Shown here piece by piece: positions 1 through 12,999 of a DNA stretch of 64,000 nucleotides. The stretch comes from Anthoceros angustus (taxonomy: Eukaryota; Streptophyta; Anthocerotopsida; Anthocerotales; Anthocerotaceae), in contig VJWM01000044.1 in NCBI GenBank assembly GCA_010909165.1, positions 1,116,001 to 1,180,000 on the forward strand, in the 5' to 3' direction. Under the pieces are notes generated by a model. That model had not been told where the DNA came from. It ran no database searches and saw only the letters and a program-made list of their open reading frames with translations. Every line of letters begins with the position of its first letter. Position 1 is the stretch's first letter. The position numbers and the translations under genes were made by a program.

Positions 1-2230
1 GTCGGCGTCTTTATTACACCCTATTTGTGGCCAGCTCGATGCGCCCTAATCGGCCGCCTACCATCCTATTCCTCCTCCTATCTCCTTCGTCGGTGGGCTG
101 GGAAGGTCACAGGTTCCGTCTCGCAGCCATCAAGACCCTAATCGGATCCGCGAGGCGGACCCCTTCCTCTTCCTAACTGTTACACGGCGGCGGGTCCGAC
201 GACCGCACACACAACGCTGCCCCTGCCCCCAAGGGTCCCTCCTAGGGGCCACCGACCGCCGCCTCCCTGCCAGTAAGCCTGAGGGACCTCCTCCGTTGCT
301 CAGCGGGCCTCTCGTCCGGCTCAGACGCCTCCCGAGTTCCTCCGGCTCACACGTTCCGGTGCTCGGCCGGGCGGCTGCAGACGAACACGGGTCCCCGATC
401 GCTCTTCCACGCACACACCACCACGTTAGGGTCCGTCACGGGACCTTGATCGATCTCTCGGGAGGCCGTGCACCTTTCGACTCGGGACTCACGTTAACAA
501 GACACACACAAGGTGCAAGCAGCATCAACACCAGAGAAGATGATTTATTCGGCGCCTCGGCCCTCTTATACTACGCCCAAGTCGGCGTCTTTATTACACC
601 CTATTACGGTGGTGGCCAGCTCGATGCATGTCGCCGCCTACCATCCTATTCCTCCCTCCTATCTCCTTCGTCGGTGGGCTGGGAAGGTCACAGGTTCCGT
701 CTCGGTATTGGTGGTCAATCTCTCCCGTACAGCGATTGCGGGCGCGCAATCGGATGATCGCGGCGGACCCCTTCCTCTTCCGGAATCACATCGGGTTGGG
801 CTCGTGGCGGTCGGCCGTTACCACAACGTCTTCCCCCCCAGCCCCTGGGTCCCCTCCCGGTGGGGCCGCATTGTCTGCTCCCCGGTAAGTCGGAGGGACT
901 CCTCCTTGCTTCCCGAGTCCGGACTGAGGTCCGGCCTCGACCCGAGTCTCGAACTGGAGTCTCGCTTATTCCCGAGTCCGGCCTCACGGGTCCGTCTCAT
1001 CTCGGGTTCGGACCTCGGGGTCCGTCTCATCTCGGGGTCCGGCCCCCAAGCTCCGGACTTATCTCGCGGGACCTCATCGCTAGGTCCTCATCCCTACCCA
1101 CCGACCCTTGTCTTGGGTGGGTTGGCTTCCTCCTTCCGCCTTCGTGGCCACCGCCTATCCTCCCGAGCAGTTGTGGACTTACCCCGAGATCCGCTTGGCT
1201 GGCCCCGCCTCCTCCCGAGGCTCTTCTCCCCGCTGCCTCCAAACAGGCCACTAGGGTCCCTGTCGCCCCATGCCCTTCATCCCTTCTCGAGCCTTCCGGG
1301 TCCGTCCATGTAGCGCACCGAGGCTTCCAATGCCTTAAGGAGCTCGTGGTAGTAGGCAAAATCCGAGTCAATTTGCCGGATTGCCTCTTCCACATGTGCC
1401 CGAGCACCCGATACTCCTTCGCCATTGGTGCTCCGGAGCCGAGCGGGCCGTCCGCTTGCCGGACCATCCCCGCCAGTTCGTTAGCCGGAGCCGGTCAATC
1501 TCCCGTCGATTCGGCGCACCCAATCGGATGATCGCGGTGGACCCCTTCCTCTTCCGGAATCACATCGGGTTGGGCTCGGCGTGATGCGGCGGCCGCCGTT
1601 ACCACGTCTTCCCCACAGCCCGGTGGGTCCCCTCGGTAGGGCCACCATTGTGCTCCCCGGTAAGTCGGAGGGACTCCTCCTTGCTTCACGAGTCCGGACC
1701 TCGGGGTCGGTCTCGACTCCGGTCTGAACTTGAGTGCCTTATTCCCGAGTCCGGACTGGGTCCGGTCTCATCTCAGGGGTTCGGACCTCGGGGTCCGAAC
1801 TTAGTCCGGTCCCCAAGCTCCGGACCCCTTGTCTGCGGACCTCTTGCTGGGTCCTCATCCCTACCCACAGGCCCTTGTCTTGGGTGGGTTGGCTTCCTCC
1901 TTCCAGCGCCTTTCGGGGCCCCTCTATCCTCCCGGCGGGTTGCGGTGGACTTACCACGAGATCCGTTGTATTGGCGCGTCCTGCTCCTCCCAGGCTCTTC
2001 TCCCCGCTTCGTCTCCAAGCAGGGCCACTAGGGTCCCGTCTTGTCCCCATGCCCTTCATCCCTTCTCGAGCCTTCCGGGTCCGTCCATGTGTGAGAGGCT
2101 TCAATGCCTTAAGGAGCTCGGCGTGGTAGTAGGCAAAATCCGAGTCAATTTCTTTGGATTGCCTCTTCCACATGTGCGGAGCACCGATACTCCTTAGCCA
2201 TTGGTGCTCGGGCTGCGTCTTTGTACTTCT
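1..2230. repeat. GC-rich degenerate tandem repeat, unit about 750-900 bp
   Basis: Long direct repeats are visible by eye. The stretch at 1-120 (beginning gtcggcgtctttattacacc) returns at 581-703 with small indels. The block around 745-1,460 (aatcggatgatcgcgg, then cggaatcacatcgggttggg, then repeated 'gagtccgg' motifs, then ccatgcccttcatccc) returns at 1,520-2,200 in the same order. The copies differ by many short insertions and deletions, so no long reading frame survives. On the minus strand both later copies keep pieces of the same peptide (HMWKRQS, and SDFAYYH in one), which suggests a decayed coding repeat such as a retroelement gag. No LTR ends or target-site duplication could be defined. 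I see no host gene here. Confidence 0.6.
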
Positions 2231-4930
2231 TGGACCATCTCCAGTTGTTTGGGCGGGCGAATCTCGCGAGGCCACAAGGGCCGCCACCTCCTCGCAACCG
2301 CCGCTGTTCACTCGCCCAGCCTCCGCTGCTTCCGCCGCCACTCCGCCATAGCCCTTCCGCCTTCCTTAAGCTGGACCGGCTTCTTTTACCGTCCGGTGCT
2401 CTCGCTCCCCGCTTATTCTCGCCGTTAGCTCCGCCATCTCCTCTCCAGCGGTCGGGCAACTCGCCAGATTGTTTCACCAGTCCTTCTCCATTTCGCGACG
2501 CCCCGCCTCCTGCTCCATCGCCTTACTCCTCCGTCCGCCAATGTAGCCGGAGCCGCTTATCTCTCGCTCGTGATCCGTGATCACGCCCCGCATTACCATT
2601 CCTCTCAATGGTAACTTGAGCCGCAGCCTGTGGTCTCTTTGCGGTCTTCCATCTCCGCCGTTGCTCCACCACGAATCGAGTCCGGAGATCCTCCATCTCC
2701 TTGTCGCGGGCTTCCTTCTCCTCGGCATGGCTGGCCCTTTGCTCCGCCTCCTGCTCCTTCTTGAGTTAGCGCGGCTATCCTGCCGTCTCCCTCCACGGTT
2801 CGATCACGCCGATAGTGATCGCGGGGTTGCCGGCTTCCGCCTCGCCTCTGGTGGCTTCGCCTCCCGGGCCGCCTCGCCTCTGGGCCGCCTCCCGGGCCGC
2901 CTCGGCCAGTCGCGAGCCTTCTCGCGCGCCCGGCCTCCTCCGCCTCCCGGCCACCCTCTCCGCCTGCAGAGGTCTCGCCTGCCTCCTCTCAGGTTCGCCT
3001 CACCGCCACCCAAAAGGAATTTAGTCCGTCCATCGAATGGACCAGATTTCTTCGGCCTCCCGGCTTCCTCTTCGATGCGGCCGAGAGCTTCGCCTTCCTC
3101 CTCGCCTCTGGGCCGCCTCCAATTGCTCCGGAGGAGCACCATGCGCCTCCCGGTGGCTTTACTCGGGTCTTCTACCGTCTCAGCAGACCCCAAAGCCCGC
3201 TGTCTCTTCCACGGCCGCCACCGGTGAGACCCCAAAAGTCCGTAGTGGGAGCGGCATCTCACGGTCCGCCAAGGACCTCCACCTTGGTGAGCAAGTCGGG
3301 GTGGGTTCTCGGACCTAATCGGGCCCCTTAGGTCACGATTGCGGTCGGGAGCTTCACCCTCCTTGGCCCTCTTGGCCGCCAATTCCTTATTCGCCTCTTC
3401 GCCTGGGCTCCTGAGGGTGAGGGGGTGAGTCACTTGCCTCTCCCGGCCGGGCGGCTGTGGATCGGCTGGGTTGCCGCTGACCTCCTCGCCTCCGCCTCCG
3501 CCTCCTTCTTCTCACCGCCTCTTCACACCCGCAAGGGCAGAGGCACAGCACCGCCCGAGGTGTCGCATGGTGGCACCGCCTTCCGCCTCTTGCCGCCTCG
3601 CCTCTGGGCCGCCTCGCCTCTGGGCCGCCTCGCCTCTGGGCCGCCTCGCCTCTGGGCCGCCTCCCCGCCGTCAGACTGGCTGCCCGGGGCACAAGAGGAG
3701 GAAGCGGGGATATCTTCCCACACTTCCCTAGGTGGTGAGGGGGTGAGGGGTCCGCCTGCACGATGGAGTCCCAGATCCTTCCTGCCTCCTCCCGACCTGC
3801 TTGGCCCTAGGGGTCGGGCCTCCTCAGCGCCTTTGCCGCCTGCCTCGTAGGGCCGCCAACCCTTCCCGAGCGCCCGCCTACCTCCCCATCCTTCAGAGTT
3901 GTAATGTCCCCATACATGGATCGTATGGGGATAGTCCGGACGGCGGTGGCTTCGCCTCCGCCTCCTCCACCATGGCCTCTCAACTGGCGAAGATGATCCT
4001 TCCTCCCGCCTCTTGCCTGCCGCAACGCATGCAGAACACTAAGAATTATCACCAAGGTGATCCACCTTGGTGAGCAAGTTCCAGTGGACAATGATCCGGC
4101 CACGCCTCACCCTTCCGCCCCCAGTCCGACATCAACCGCCCGCTGGTTGTCCGCCGCTCCGTCAAAGATCGCCGCCTTGCCGCCTATCTTTCCCTCGCCT
4201 TGAGGGGCCTCGGGACCACGCCCCATCCTCCGTTGGGCGGTTGTAAGCCGCCTCGTGACCTCCAAGGTCCATCTCCTCGATCCTCCCGAGGTTCTTGGAC
4301 CGAACCTCCTTGTTGGCCGCCAACATCTTCCGGCGAACTCCCGACTGTGGTGACATCACAAACGCCCGCATGAACACGCCTAAGTGCCACTCTTGACTAA
4401 TCCTCCCGCCTCCTCCGGCCATGGCCCAAAGTCCGGATAGCGCCGAACAAATGTTGCGCCTACCAGTTCCATGGCTCCCATACCTCCAGCCTTTTGGGTC
4501 CCATCGCCTTCTTCTCCTTTCGCCGCCAGCCGATTGCCCGAGACCGCCGGCACGATGCGCCTGCTCACGCCCAACCTCAACGTGAGCCGCTGCCAAGATG
4601 CCCGAGCTGCTCAAAGAGATAGCGCCAGAGGGCCGGGTTGCGAGCGCAAGAGACCGCGAGATTGTCTCGAGGTCGCATGCAGAAATGACCTCCTCGCCGG
4701 CCGCCTGCTAGGCAACTGGCCATGAGGGTGCCTCTTCCTCGTCTCAGAATCGCCAGAGGTCTGCATATAGGCTTACTCGACCTTACGCCACGCTGCCTTA
4801 CGCCGCCGCAGCCGCTGGGCGTGAATACCGCTATAACGGCCTGCAAGGCTACGGCCCCGGCCTGCATGCCCGACCTCCACTCGTGGCTGGCCCACGTGGC
4901 GCGCCCGCCACCGTCCTCACGACTCAACTT
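2231..4930 (-). mobile_element. Decayed GC-rich repeat, possible gag-like remnant
   Basis: This stretch continues the repeat-rich left end. On the minus strand around 2,640-2,790 one frame reads as a charged, Glu/Arg/Gln-rich helix-forming segment (for example EQEAEQRASHAEEK), interrupted by stops on both sides. Further left and right the sequence is a mosaic of CCTCCGCCTCC-type low complexity. Composition and lack of splice-consistent exons argue against a host gene. A coiled-coil gag-like protein of a retroelement is my inference; no protease, integrase or reverse-transcriptase motif was seen in this part. Confidence 0.3.
3588..3665. repeat. 16-bp minisatellite
   Basis: Four consecutive near-perfect copies of gccgcctcgcctctgg lie here, and single or double copies of the same unit recur near 2,865-2,905 and 3,098-3,118. 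The 16-base period is not a multiple of three, so it shifts frame at each copy and is unlikely to be coding. Confidence 0.85.
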
Positions 4931-5228
4931 CTAAATTACTTTCGCGATTTATCCTGCTTTTGACCGGGGTGGGTCCGGACTTATCCTGCTACTCCTGCTT
5001 GTCATAGTGGTACCAGGTCACATCTTCCCGGAGTCCGAGTATACTCCGAGCCCGAGCACCATTCATGCTTATTCCTCCCTTTCCGCCTTATTTTACCATT
5101 CGGACCTACGAAAAAAACAAAACCCCACTTATTTCCTAACCCCCAAGGGAAGTCCGTAGCCCACACCTTTGTATGTTCAAAGGGGTTTCTCGGCTTCCCG
5201 TCGGTTTATCTTATAAGCTTCTCGCCAG

Positions 5229-5480
5229 TTGGATGTTCCAGCTACAGCAGTCACTCATGTCATTCAGGCTAGAGCAGGGGCTCTTATGCTGGCGAACGGC
5301 GCTATTCGGTTTGGGGTGATGCCTCCAAATACATGCAAATCAAGGGGGGAATCTTTGGCACATCTTCTTCTTGAGTGCAACCATGTCCTCCTGGTGCAGC
5401 AGAGGATAATGGGAGAGCTCATTTGCAGAGCGGTGCAACAAGTTCTTGGTTTTTCAGAGTGGAGTGGTAGGATAAAGTAG
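5229..5480 (+). pseudogene. Retroelement C-terminal fragment (zinc-knuckle-like end of a non-LTR reverse transcriptase)
   Basis: An open frame of about 83 codons carries a segment reading ANGAIRFGVMPPNTCKSR followed by ESLAHLLLECNHV. This resembles the Cys/His segment found after the reverse-transcriptase domain in plant LINE-type polyproteins (pattern C..C...E...HLLLEC..). One cysteine of the usual first pair is missing. No upstream RT frame is intact and no poly-A tail is evident, so I call it a fragment. The assignment rests on a short motif and is tentative. Confidence 0.4.
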
Positions 5481-6995
5481 TTGTTCTCTTAGGGGGTACA
5501 GTGAGAGGGTCCACGCTATCTGGCTGGACGTGCCCCTTGAAGAAAGGGGATACTCTGGGGTTCGTCCCGGTTGCCCTCTTTTTGGCGAAGGTATTACCCG
5601 CCTTCTCGGCCGCCCTTAAGGGTGACCTGGGATGAATTCGAAATCATCATCTTGGCGGGGCAGGTCCTATTGGAAGACTACAAAAGGCCTTTCCTGGGGA
5701 GTGCAAGTTCTTGGGTGAGGGCAACGATCTGTTAGGGGCAGGGGAGACAGGTGGTTTGGGACTAGGCAGGTTCAAGATGACAACTTTGTTGGAGCCAAGG
5801 CAGCAATGTATGGCAGCCCTTATTCTCGAGCAAAGGTAAAGGTGGGGAGTTTTAGTGGGTGAGGGGTTTTTTCCCAAGTCCCATATAACTTGCGATGGTA
5901 TCTAGGCACGTATTCAGATGACCTTGGGAAGAGTATAGTCTGTTTCTGATGCGATAATACAATGTGTAACATAGGGGAATCAGAACTCTTGTTGAACTCT
6001 GAAACGGAGCAACAGCAGAAGCCGGTCGGCCAAATTTAGAATGTGGTCAAGTCTGCTGTCTCTGTGGTCATGTGAAAGCTGTGAAATTTTGATGGGCACG
6101 TCCTTGATCTCCACTTGTGGTGATCTTTTGAGGATGTTCATGGACTTGTCATGCATCCATAGTGAAGTTTGCTCAACGTTACCTCTTGGCCAATTTCCTC
6201 CGCGAAGTAAAGGTGCTGGCACGCGTCCCCGTGACCATCAAGGGTCACATGGTATTGCAAATTTGTGGAAAGGGCATCTGAGACGATGTCTTTTTCCGTA
6301 ACAGATGAGCGGATGCCACTCTGCATGATGGTAATTGTGCGAGTGAGAACAGCCTCATCTGATTTTTTTTCAATTTAGATGTACATAAACACCTTAATTT
6401 CAGCCCCAAAACCAGAAAATGGGCTTCGTCCTTCAGGGGTTCAGGGCCATGTCCACGTCGAAGGCAAAAACTTTGCAGCTAAACTCAACCCGAGCCACGG
6501 ACTATAACTTTGCTGCTGAGCCCGGGGAAGACTCAACTCAAGGCATGGACTAAAACTTTGCTGCTGAGCCCGGGGAAGACTCAGCTCAAGGCATGGAATA
6601 AAACTTTGGATCTGAACGAGGGGAAGACTCAGCCCGAGCCAAAAAAAGCCTCAGCCCCAGCCATGGTCGCGGCTGTCTCCCACTGTTTCTATGAACTTTT
6701 GTCTTCGATTCATTTTTTGAGTGCATAGGGAAATGCTAACCCGGAGATTTTCGTAATCTGATATGGTTTATCCTAACTTCTCTTTCCGAAGATGCAAACC
6801 CAATGTGCTCCGTGTATAAGACCTTCAGGATGAGAAATCTTCCATACCTATCCAGCTATCTTGCTCCACCTGGACGTAATGAAGAATTTCGTAATTATCA
6901 AAATAAAAATCAGCGGGTATCTCGCGCCGTCGCTCAATTGAGAGTTCCGGCGCTGCTCCTCTGCCTCCTGCGGAGCTTCAACTGCCGAAAGCAAC
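5481..6995. other. Intergenic stretch with one short repeat and unassigned minus-strand ORFs
   Basis: No gene can be supported here. Two overlapping minus-strand open frames lie at about 5,980-6,326. One contains peptide such as LYFAEEIGQEVTLSK that looks protein-like, but I do not recognise the family and stops separate the pieces; an old gene fragment is possible. The region lies downstream of the FANCJ stop and may include its 3' UTR. Confidence 0.4.
6493..6645. repeat. Tandem repeat, about 48 bp, three copies
   Basis: Three degenerate copies of a unit containing aactttgctgctgagcccgg and gaagactca..tcaaggcatgg follow one another. The third copy diverges (gatctgaacgagg replaces gctgctgagcccgg). 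Confidence 0.75.
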
Positions 6996-9900
6996 CTAGG
7001 TTAATTTGACGACGTCTGCAACTAGCACATGAAGCAAAAACTGAGACAAGGCATTTACCTTCGATTTTGAAGGAGCCGGTGAGTCATTGGCTGCCTCGTC
7101 GCAACCAAGGTGGTCGTTCATCGACTGCTGGATTTCCTCCTTCCCCTGACGAGCGCATTTCTGGACAGTCCTAAGACTACTGAGATCAGGAATCCCCCAC
7201 TCACTCGTCCGGGGTACATCTGTCCATTGAGTCCCCTCTACAGGGGGTGTCTCTGGCACCACGCTGAGAGGGGGGACTTGGGTACAGAAGAAGTCGTCAC
7301 CATCACAGAGTTCCTCACTTGTCCTCACCGTTGCACCATCAGTGTCTCCACTGCCTACACGTGCAGTATTAGAAAAGGCATATCATTCAAAGCATCAAGC
7401 CAAACGGAAGGCTTGACATGCCTGACCTGAGCATGGTGGCGAGTGCACACGCACTTCCTGTAACGGCGGTGCAGCTGCAATAGGGCCTGAGGACAAGGCT
7501 GCAGCTGAGGTTTTCTTCCTCCGAACGATTGGGCATGCACCAGTAGCATCACTACTTGTCAAACAGCAGGACGAGCTGCTTGTCTGCAGACAGTTGCTGT
7601 TGGAACACGCCCTTTTTAGCATGTGTGGGAAGGAAGATTAATTACTCTTTGAAAATGTAGGGATTCTGCTCGGGGAAGCTTCTTACGTGTCCGCAGTCCT
7701 CCTGGGCGTCTTGAGCTCAACTTCCCTGCTCGTCACATCTGTGGCCTTCCTTTTCCGCCTGGGAATTTTTGGACTTTTCGACTTGCTCACTTGACCAGCA
7801 GTTGTGGAAGGTCCAGATGGGTGTCTCAGGAACGAAGCAGCAGGCCGAAAATGCTGGAGAAAAGAATCAGGAGGTGGCAAACTTCGAAGAGGAGTGACAA
7901 CAGAGGCTTCTTCTGGACGTATCTGTATCATTGAAAAGAACAAGCTTAGGGTGCGTTCTCTGAAGACAGGCTAAGAAACATACTATGGGAAGGAATATGT
8001 TTTCCACACACCTTCATGGATTGGAAAAACTTTTGCACTTCGGTAAGGGAATTCTCAAAACTTTCCACCCGTCTGACACTCTGTCTCAGCCACTTGGACA
8101 GATAGTTCAGATTGGACTGCTTTTGAAGGCGCTCGTCTGTCAACAAGCATCCAACACACATCCATAAAAACTGCAAGAATCGGAAAGGTAAAGGTGATGA
8201 GAACCTCCTTGCCAGCAGACATAGAGGCTTACCAAGAAGGATAATGGCACCATAATCTTCTCGATGCCGAATGCAGCGCCCTGGGTGCATAACAGACATA
8301 TAGCTCATTGCCAGGGTGCTCTGCGTACTAAGTTACTCCATCTCTACCACCTCAATCAAGCAAGAGTCCTGTGCTGTATGTTGTACAGATGGAGGAGCAC
8401 GGTACATCTGTCCTGCAATTACTCACCAACAGCTTGATTTAGAGCTCTGAAGGCTTGTTGACAGTACCATTCATCCCCACTCAGTAATTTCTTCACCACC
8501 TTGTGTTCGCTGTTGTAAATCTTTTTCAATTTGACCTGCAAGTCCATTCTGCATTCGTACGGACAGTTCAGAACTCTTAAAAAGGGTATGCAAGTCTCAG
8601 CAAGCCATAGGCTTACATCGGGCAAATACATATTGAAAAAAGTTAAAGGGCAGCCTTACATGTTAGGGAAAGGGATGCCAACAACAACCTGAGCTTAGTT
8701 AAAGAAACTCAACCTCGAAGACGAGGGCAAGGACACAACAAAGACCTCTGTATATCAGTCATGATGAGAGAAAGAGCCTAGAATGAATACCATGGTATTA
8801 TCTTTCATTACAGGATACGACTGCTCGTGCATTATGGTCCGCAAAGTTAAGACCTTCCGACACCTGCAAGCAATACAGACTTTAAGCAAGATAGATCACC
8901 ACCTGGATTCCCAGTACCAGTTCTGATTCTGAAAACTAACTAGAGGCTTTCAGTGGAAAATCATGCGTGACACAGGAGAGAACAACACCTTTCCTCGGAA
9001 AACAGCAAAAAATGCAGCTCCACCTGTGGTCTGCATGGTACATGGATTGAAAGAGTGACTCCTTGCTGGAGCAGAGTTTCGGGACTTTGAGCCTGATCCA
9101 GGTAGTTTGACTCCATTGACAGCAGCGTAGTAGGCAGTTAACACTTGTTCAAACCCATCTTGACTGCCCCGCGGCTCTGGGAAACAGTGCTGGTTTTAGG
9201 TACAGGTAAGTGACACAGCCAAATGGCAAATATGGCCCATTGTGACAAGGCCAGGTAACATTTGCAAATGGACCATCGACTCACTCACCTACGAAGAGCT
9301 GCTTTTCACGCTGTAAACGCTTCCACTGCCCACTAGCTCTCCATCTCGCAGCCAGGTTCTCTAACAGCTTGTAACTTGGAAAGAATATCAGAATTCCGTC
9401 AGGAATAACCTTGAGAATTTCTTCAATAGCAAGTCCAAGGCCATCCTGTTTCATCACGATGGACAAAGTTACGTGAGACGCTTCCCTTTGAATTTATCAG
9501 CAGTCAAAGAACAGCATAATGCACATGAAGTTCAACTTGCAAGATGGGTGATGAAAGAGACTTGGAAAGCCACTGTCTTTGCATTCTGATAACAAGCATT
9601 CAGTGTTGCCATCCCGGGACCTACTGCCATTGCGGCAGCCCAGACCTGGCAAAAATATACATAACCAGAGCTAAGTGTTTGACTGGGCATGTGCTCAAGA
9701 GAAGCAGCAGGTCATACAACAAAATGGAAACCTACAAACCTGAGTATCCATGTTCACAACATGAGGGGCTTCTAGCTGAACCAAAAAACGCACTCCAAGC
9801 TCAGAGGCAAATGATCCCATGGGCGAAAGAGTTCTTGAATGTCATCAAAGCAACACGATAAGGTTGAGCTCTTAATGGATGGAACCATGACTCCATAATA

Positions 9901-12798
9901 ACATGCCAAAAGGCAGAAAGCACGCTGGTGACAACAAGTACTTACCCAGACGTGAGGATGACTGATAGTGACTTCTCAGCAAGTTCTTCAAATACTACTG
10001 CAGGATTTAGGCACCATAGATTCAGAGTAGTCACCCATTCTGTTGATCTGTTTCCTGCAACAAGCTCCCCAGAGTTACAAATTTTTCACTTGCCAGCAGT
10101 ATGAAGAACAAAGAACAGAACTCATGACTGACCTTCGTCCCATCTGGAGGACCTTCTCAGAACAACCTGATAGTCCTCTATTCGGCAAGCATCTTCTCGC
10201 AGCATGAAGTTAAGCACGCAGAACATGCCTGCACCTCTCAACTTATCAGGTACTAAACCATTAAGGAGCAAAGGAACTTGATGGTCCAACAGTCAGGCCG
10301 AGATAGCACCGATTCCAGGGCGGGGAAGCACACTCCAAGATCCTGATGCAATTTATACCCACGCACCCACCAAACCTATCATAGACCAGGGAATTTACCT
10401 TCCATAATGTTGGCCGCCCAGGCACTAATAGGAGCAACTTTGGGATTTGGATCTGAAACAGCTTTAACTGCCTGGAGACATGAGGCAATGGGTGAGAGAA
10501 AACTAGAAACCAACATCCTGAGTAGTTCCAGTTAGCATCTCAGTAGTTCATTGACCTGACGGCAGCACTGGAGAAGGACAGGAAAGAGCTCTGGCATGAT
10601 TCCTGCAGATCGCAACTCCTGCAATGCATTTGCACCACCCCACCTGTGCAACCGCGCAGGCATTTCAGAATGGTTGATTAAATCTGGGTAGCAGTTTTGC
10701 AGCATCAGCTAAAGTGGAGCAACTTGTATGTACTTGCCAAGAAGCAGAAGTACTGGAGTCTATTCTTGTTAAGCGACTTGCTTGATGCTCAATCCAACCT
10801 AGCAATCCCTGCAGTGAAGCAAATGCTGGCATCAGACTTAATACTCAAGATCTCTGTTTCCTGGGCTTTGGTAATGGAAGGGGATGAACCTCAAACATTT
10901 CCAGTAGGGGTTCATAAATCTCGCTCGATTTATACTCAACGCCTGGTGCAGTACTCAGCTGTGACAGTTCCATCTTCATATCTGTAGAGGCACACAAATA
11001 ATGATAAGGTCCTGACAGCCACTACGCTTTGGAGCACAGCAGACATTGCCCAAATGATACCTGAAAGTTGGTCTACTTCCACAGTGAAGCTTCCAGCTTC
11101 ACGCGAAACATCTTCAATGTTGCTGGAAATCCATACAAGACGAGTGCATGATGATCATTAGAGACGGGCCCTCCAGGAGTGATAGCAGACCAAGTCTTTG
11201 ATCTATTTGATCAGGCAGAAGCCTATTGCTCGCGGACACAAAGCATTTACACAATGCAAAAGAAAAAGCGGATTCCTAGTTTGAGCTCTTCAAGGGCAGT
11301 TTCGACAGTGCAGAACATGAATAGGACCTTGGGCTGCTTTGATAACCTACTGGGCTTCATCCATGACAATGATTGCCCCGTTGATGTCAACCTCCATGGC
11401 ACTTCTTATCAGCGGGTTCACAATATAATTGTATGGACACAATATTATTTGTGCCTCCTCAGCCAAAGCCCGAGAGGCGAAATAAGCACATCCTGGAGAG
11501 AAATCACGAGAGCCGCTTTTCAGCACACTAACTTTGGCATGAACAAGAACGTTGTCGACAGAGAAGTACCTTTCACTTCACGAGCAATGCCAACTAGATC
11601 TTCAATGTCATGCACTTCACACTTCCCGCCCTGCTGTATGGAGGGATGCATCTTTACCTTGTTCACATTTCTGAAAGACAATACAGTGGAAAACAGTGTC
11701 CAGGGAGACACTAGCACAGAGACTGCGATCCATGAGCATACGGGCAACCGCTATCTTGTCGAACAGACCTCTTTGGGCTCACCTGTACTCACGGCAGCCT
11801 GGTGGTTCATCCTTCCCTGCACCCTCCTTGGGTTTTCTCAAGAACCCATCATGCTCCCTACCTTCCTCAGCTTTGAGGAGCAGTTTACTGCACAAAGTAA
11901 GTAACAGCTGGCCAGGCTCAGAGCGAAGCGCAAAATGAACCAAGAGTCTCTGTTCCAAAACAAAGTGTAGCAGTGGAAAGCCAACCAGTCCTCATCATAG
12001 TTTTTCTTGGCGCAGACAACCGCGTTGGTGCAGTAATGCTTCCTGGCTGCCTGTACATAGAGAGCCAGATGGCTCACCTCAACTCAGAGCCATGGTAAAG
12101 CTTTACATACAATGCCGTCATCCGAATCAGTGTCCACCCACCAGAATTGCCATAGGCACCCGATAAGAAGTCGTATGCAGTTCCTTAACCACCTGGGTGA
12201 TCTGCGCATGAGTCCTCCTGCAATCCACAAATTACATTCCGTCCCAAAGACACTCACACGAGAAGAGCAGTGAGCACTTGCAGCCGAGCCCTCACGTTGT
12301 GTAAATAATCTTAGGCACTTTCTTCCTCTCAGGAGCGGGCATAGGAGTGTCCTGGAACACGTCATCCCCCCTTTCACGTCCTGCAATTCCTGCAATTGCA
12401 CGAAGCTGACTCAGCAACCACAAAAGGCATTGCAAGCAACAGAATTCCTTCCCCGCACCTGGAGTAGCAGTCTCTGGCATGAACCCTCCTCCAGCTCCCA
12501 AGTAGTCATCCCCGCCGACAGCAGCATCAACATCGGTAGGCAGTGGCACCCGGACCGGCACGTTCTTACCGAGGTTGGCTTTGCAGTGCCGCTGCCACGC
12601 CAAGGTCGCACACAGCAGAGCCAGCGTCTTCCCGGACCCCGTGGGCGACTCCAGCAGAGCGTTTCCATCGCCCCCAGCGTAGGCAGACTGCAATGCCGTC
12701 AGGACCTTGCCCATATACGCCAGCTGCGGCCCATAGGCCTTGTGAGGGAACACCACCTGGATCCCTGCAATGCTGTACTCCACCTGCGAGCCCGTCAT
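6996..12798 (-). CDS. FANCJ: FANCJ/BRIP1-type iron-sulfur DNA helicase, multi-exon
   Basis: XPD/Rad3-family 5'-3' helicase of the FANCJ branch, which acts in the nucleus on interstrand crosslinks and G-quadruplexes. The start is the ATG at 12,796-12,798, followed by YSIAGIQVVFPHKAYG and Walker A LLESPTGSGKT at about residues 49-58. Exon 1 ends at 12,296; the next exon (from 12,217) opens with motif Ia (TRTHAQI). Later pieces, in order down the minus strand: KHYC with further Cys for the Fe-S cluster, HDIEDL, CPYNYIVNPLIR, VMDEA, LWCLNPAVVFEEL, VILTSG, ILIFFPSYKLLENL, FAVFRGKV, QAFRALNQAVG and RCIRHREDYGAI. The DEAH box is split by an intron. FANCJ is preferred over RTEL1 because of the LNPAV and NQA-GRCIRHR context. 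The C-terminal exons (about 6,996-7,943) are Ser/Pro/Lys-rich and weakly defined, so the 3' end is uncertain. Confidence 0.88.
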
Positions 12799-12999
12799 TC
12801 CTGTTCTCCCTGCACGACATTCCCGTCTCCAGGAAGCCTGGACATAAATCAAACGCTCTCCAGGCGGGTGGTCTCGCTAACCGGTGAGCCCGGTCAGCTT
12901 AACACAGCTCCGGGTTGGGTTTGCTCTGTTCCCGGGGCTCAATTATTTGAAAGCCGCCTCTCCCGCTGTAATGCGAAGTGCGGAGCGGAAGCTCGGGCG
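12799..12999. promoter_or_regulatory. Probable bidirectional promoter between FANCJ and the divergent RG-rich gene
   Basis: Only 201 bases separate the two start codons, which point away from each other. Both genes must therefore start transcription within or very near this GC-rich interval. I see no clear TATA box. Shared regulation is an inference from the spacing. Confidence 0.6.

Noticed and set aside
513-4100. Many overlapping ORFs of 100-266 codons on both strands
   Set aside because: They come from stop-poor GC-rich repeats, overlap each other in several frames and show no conserved domain or splice pattern.
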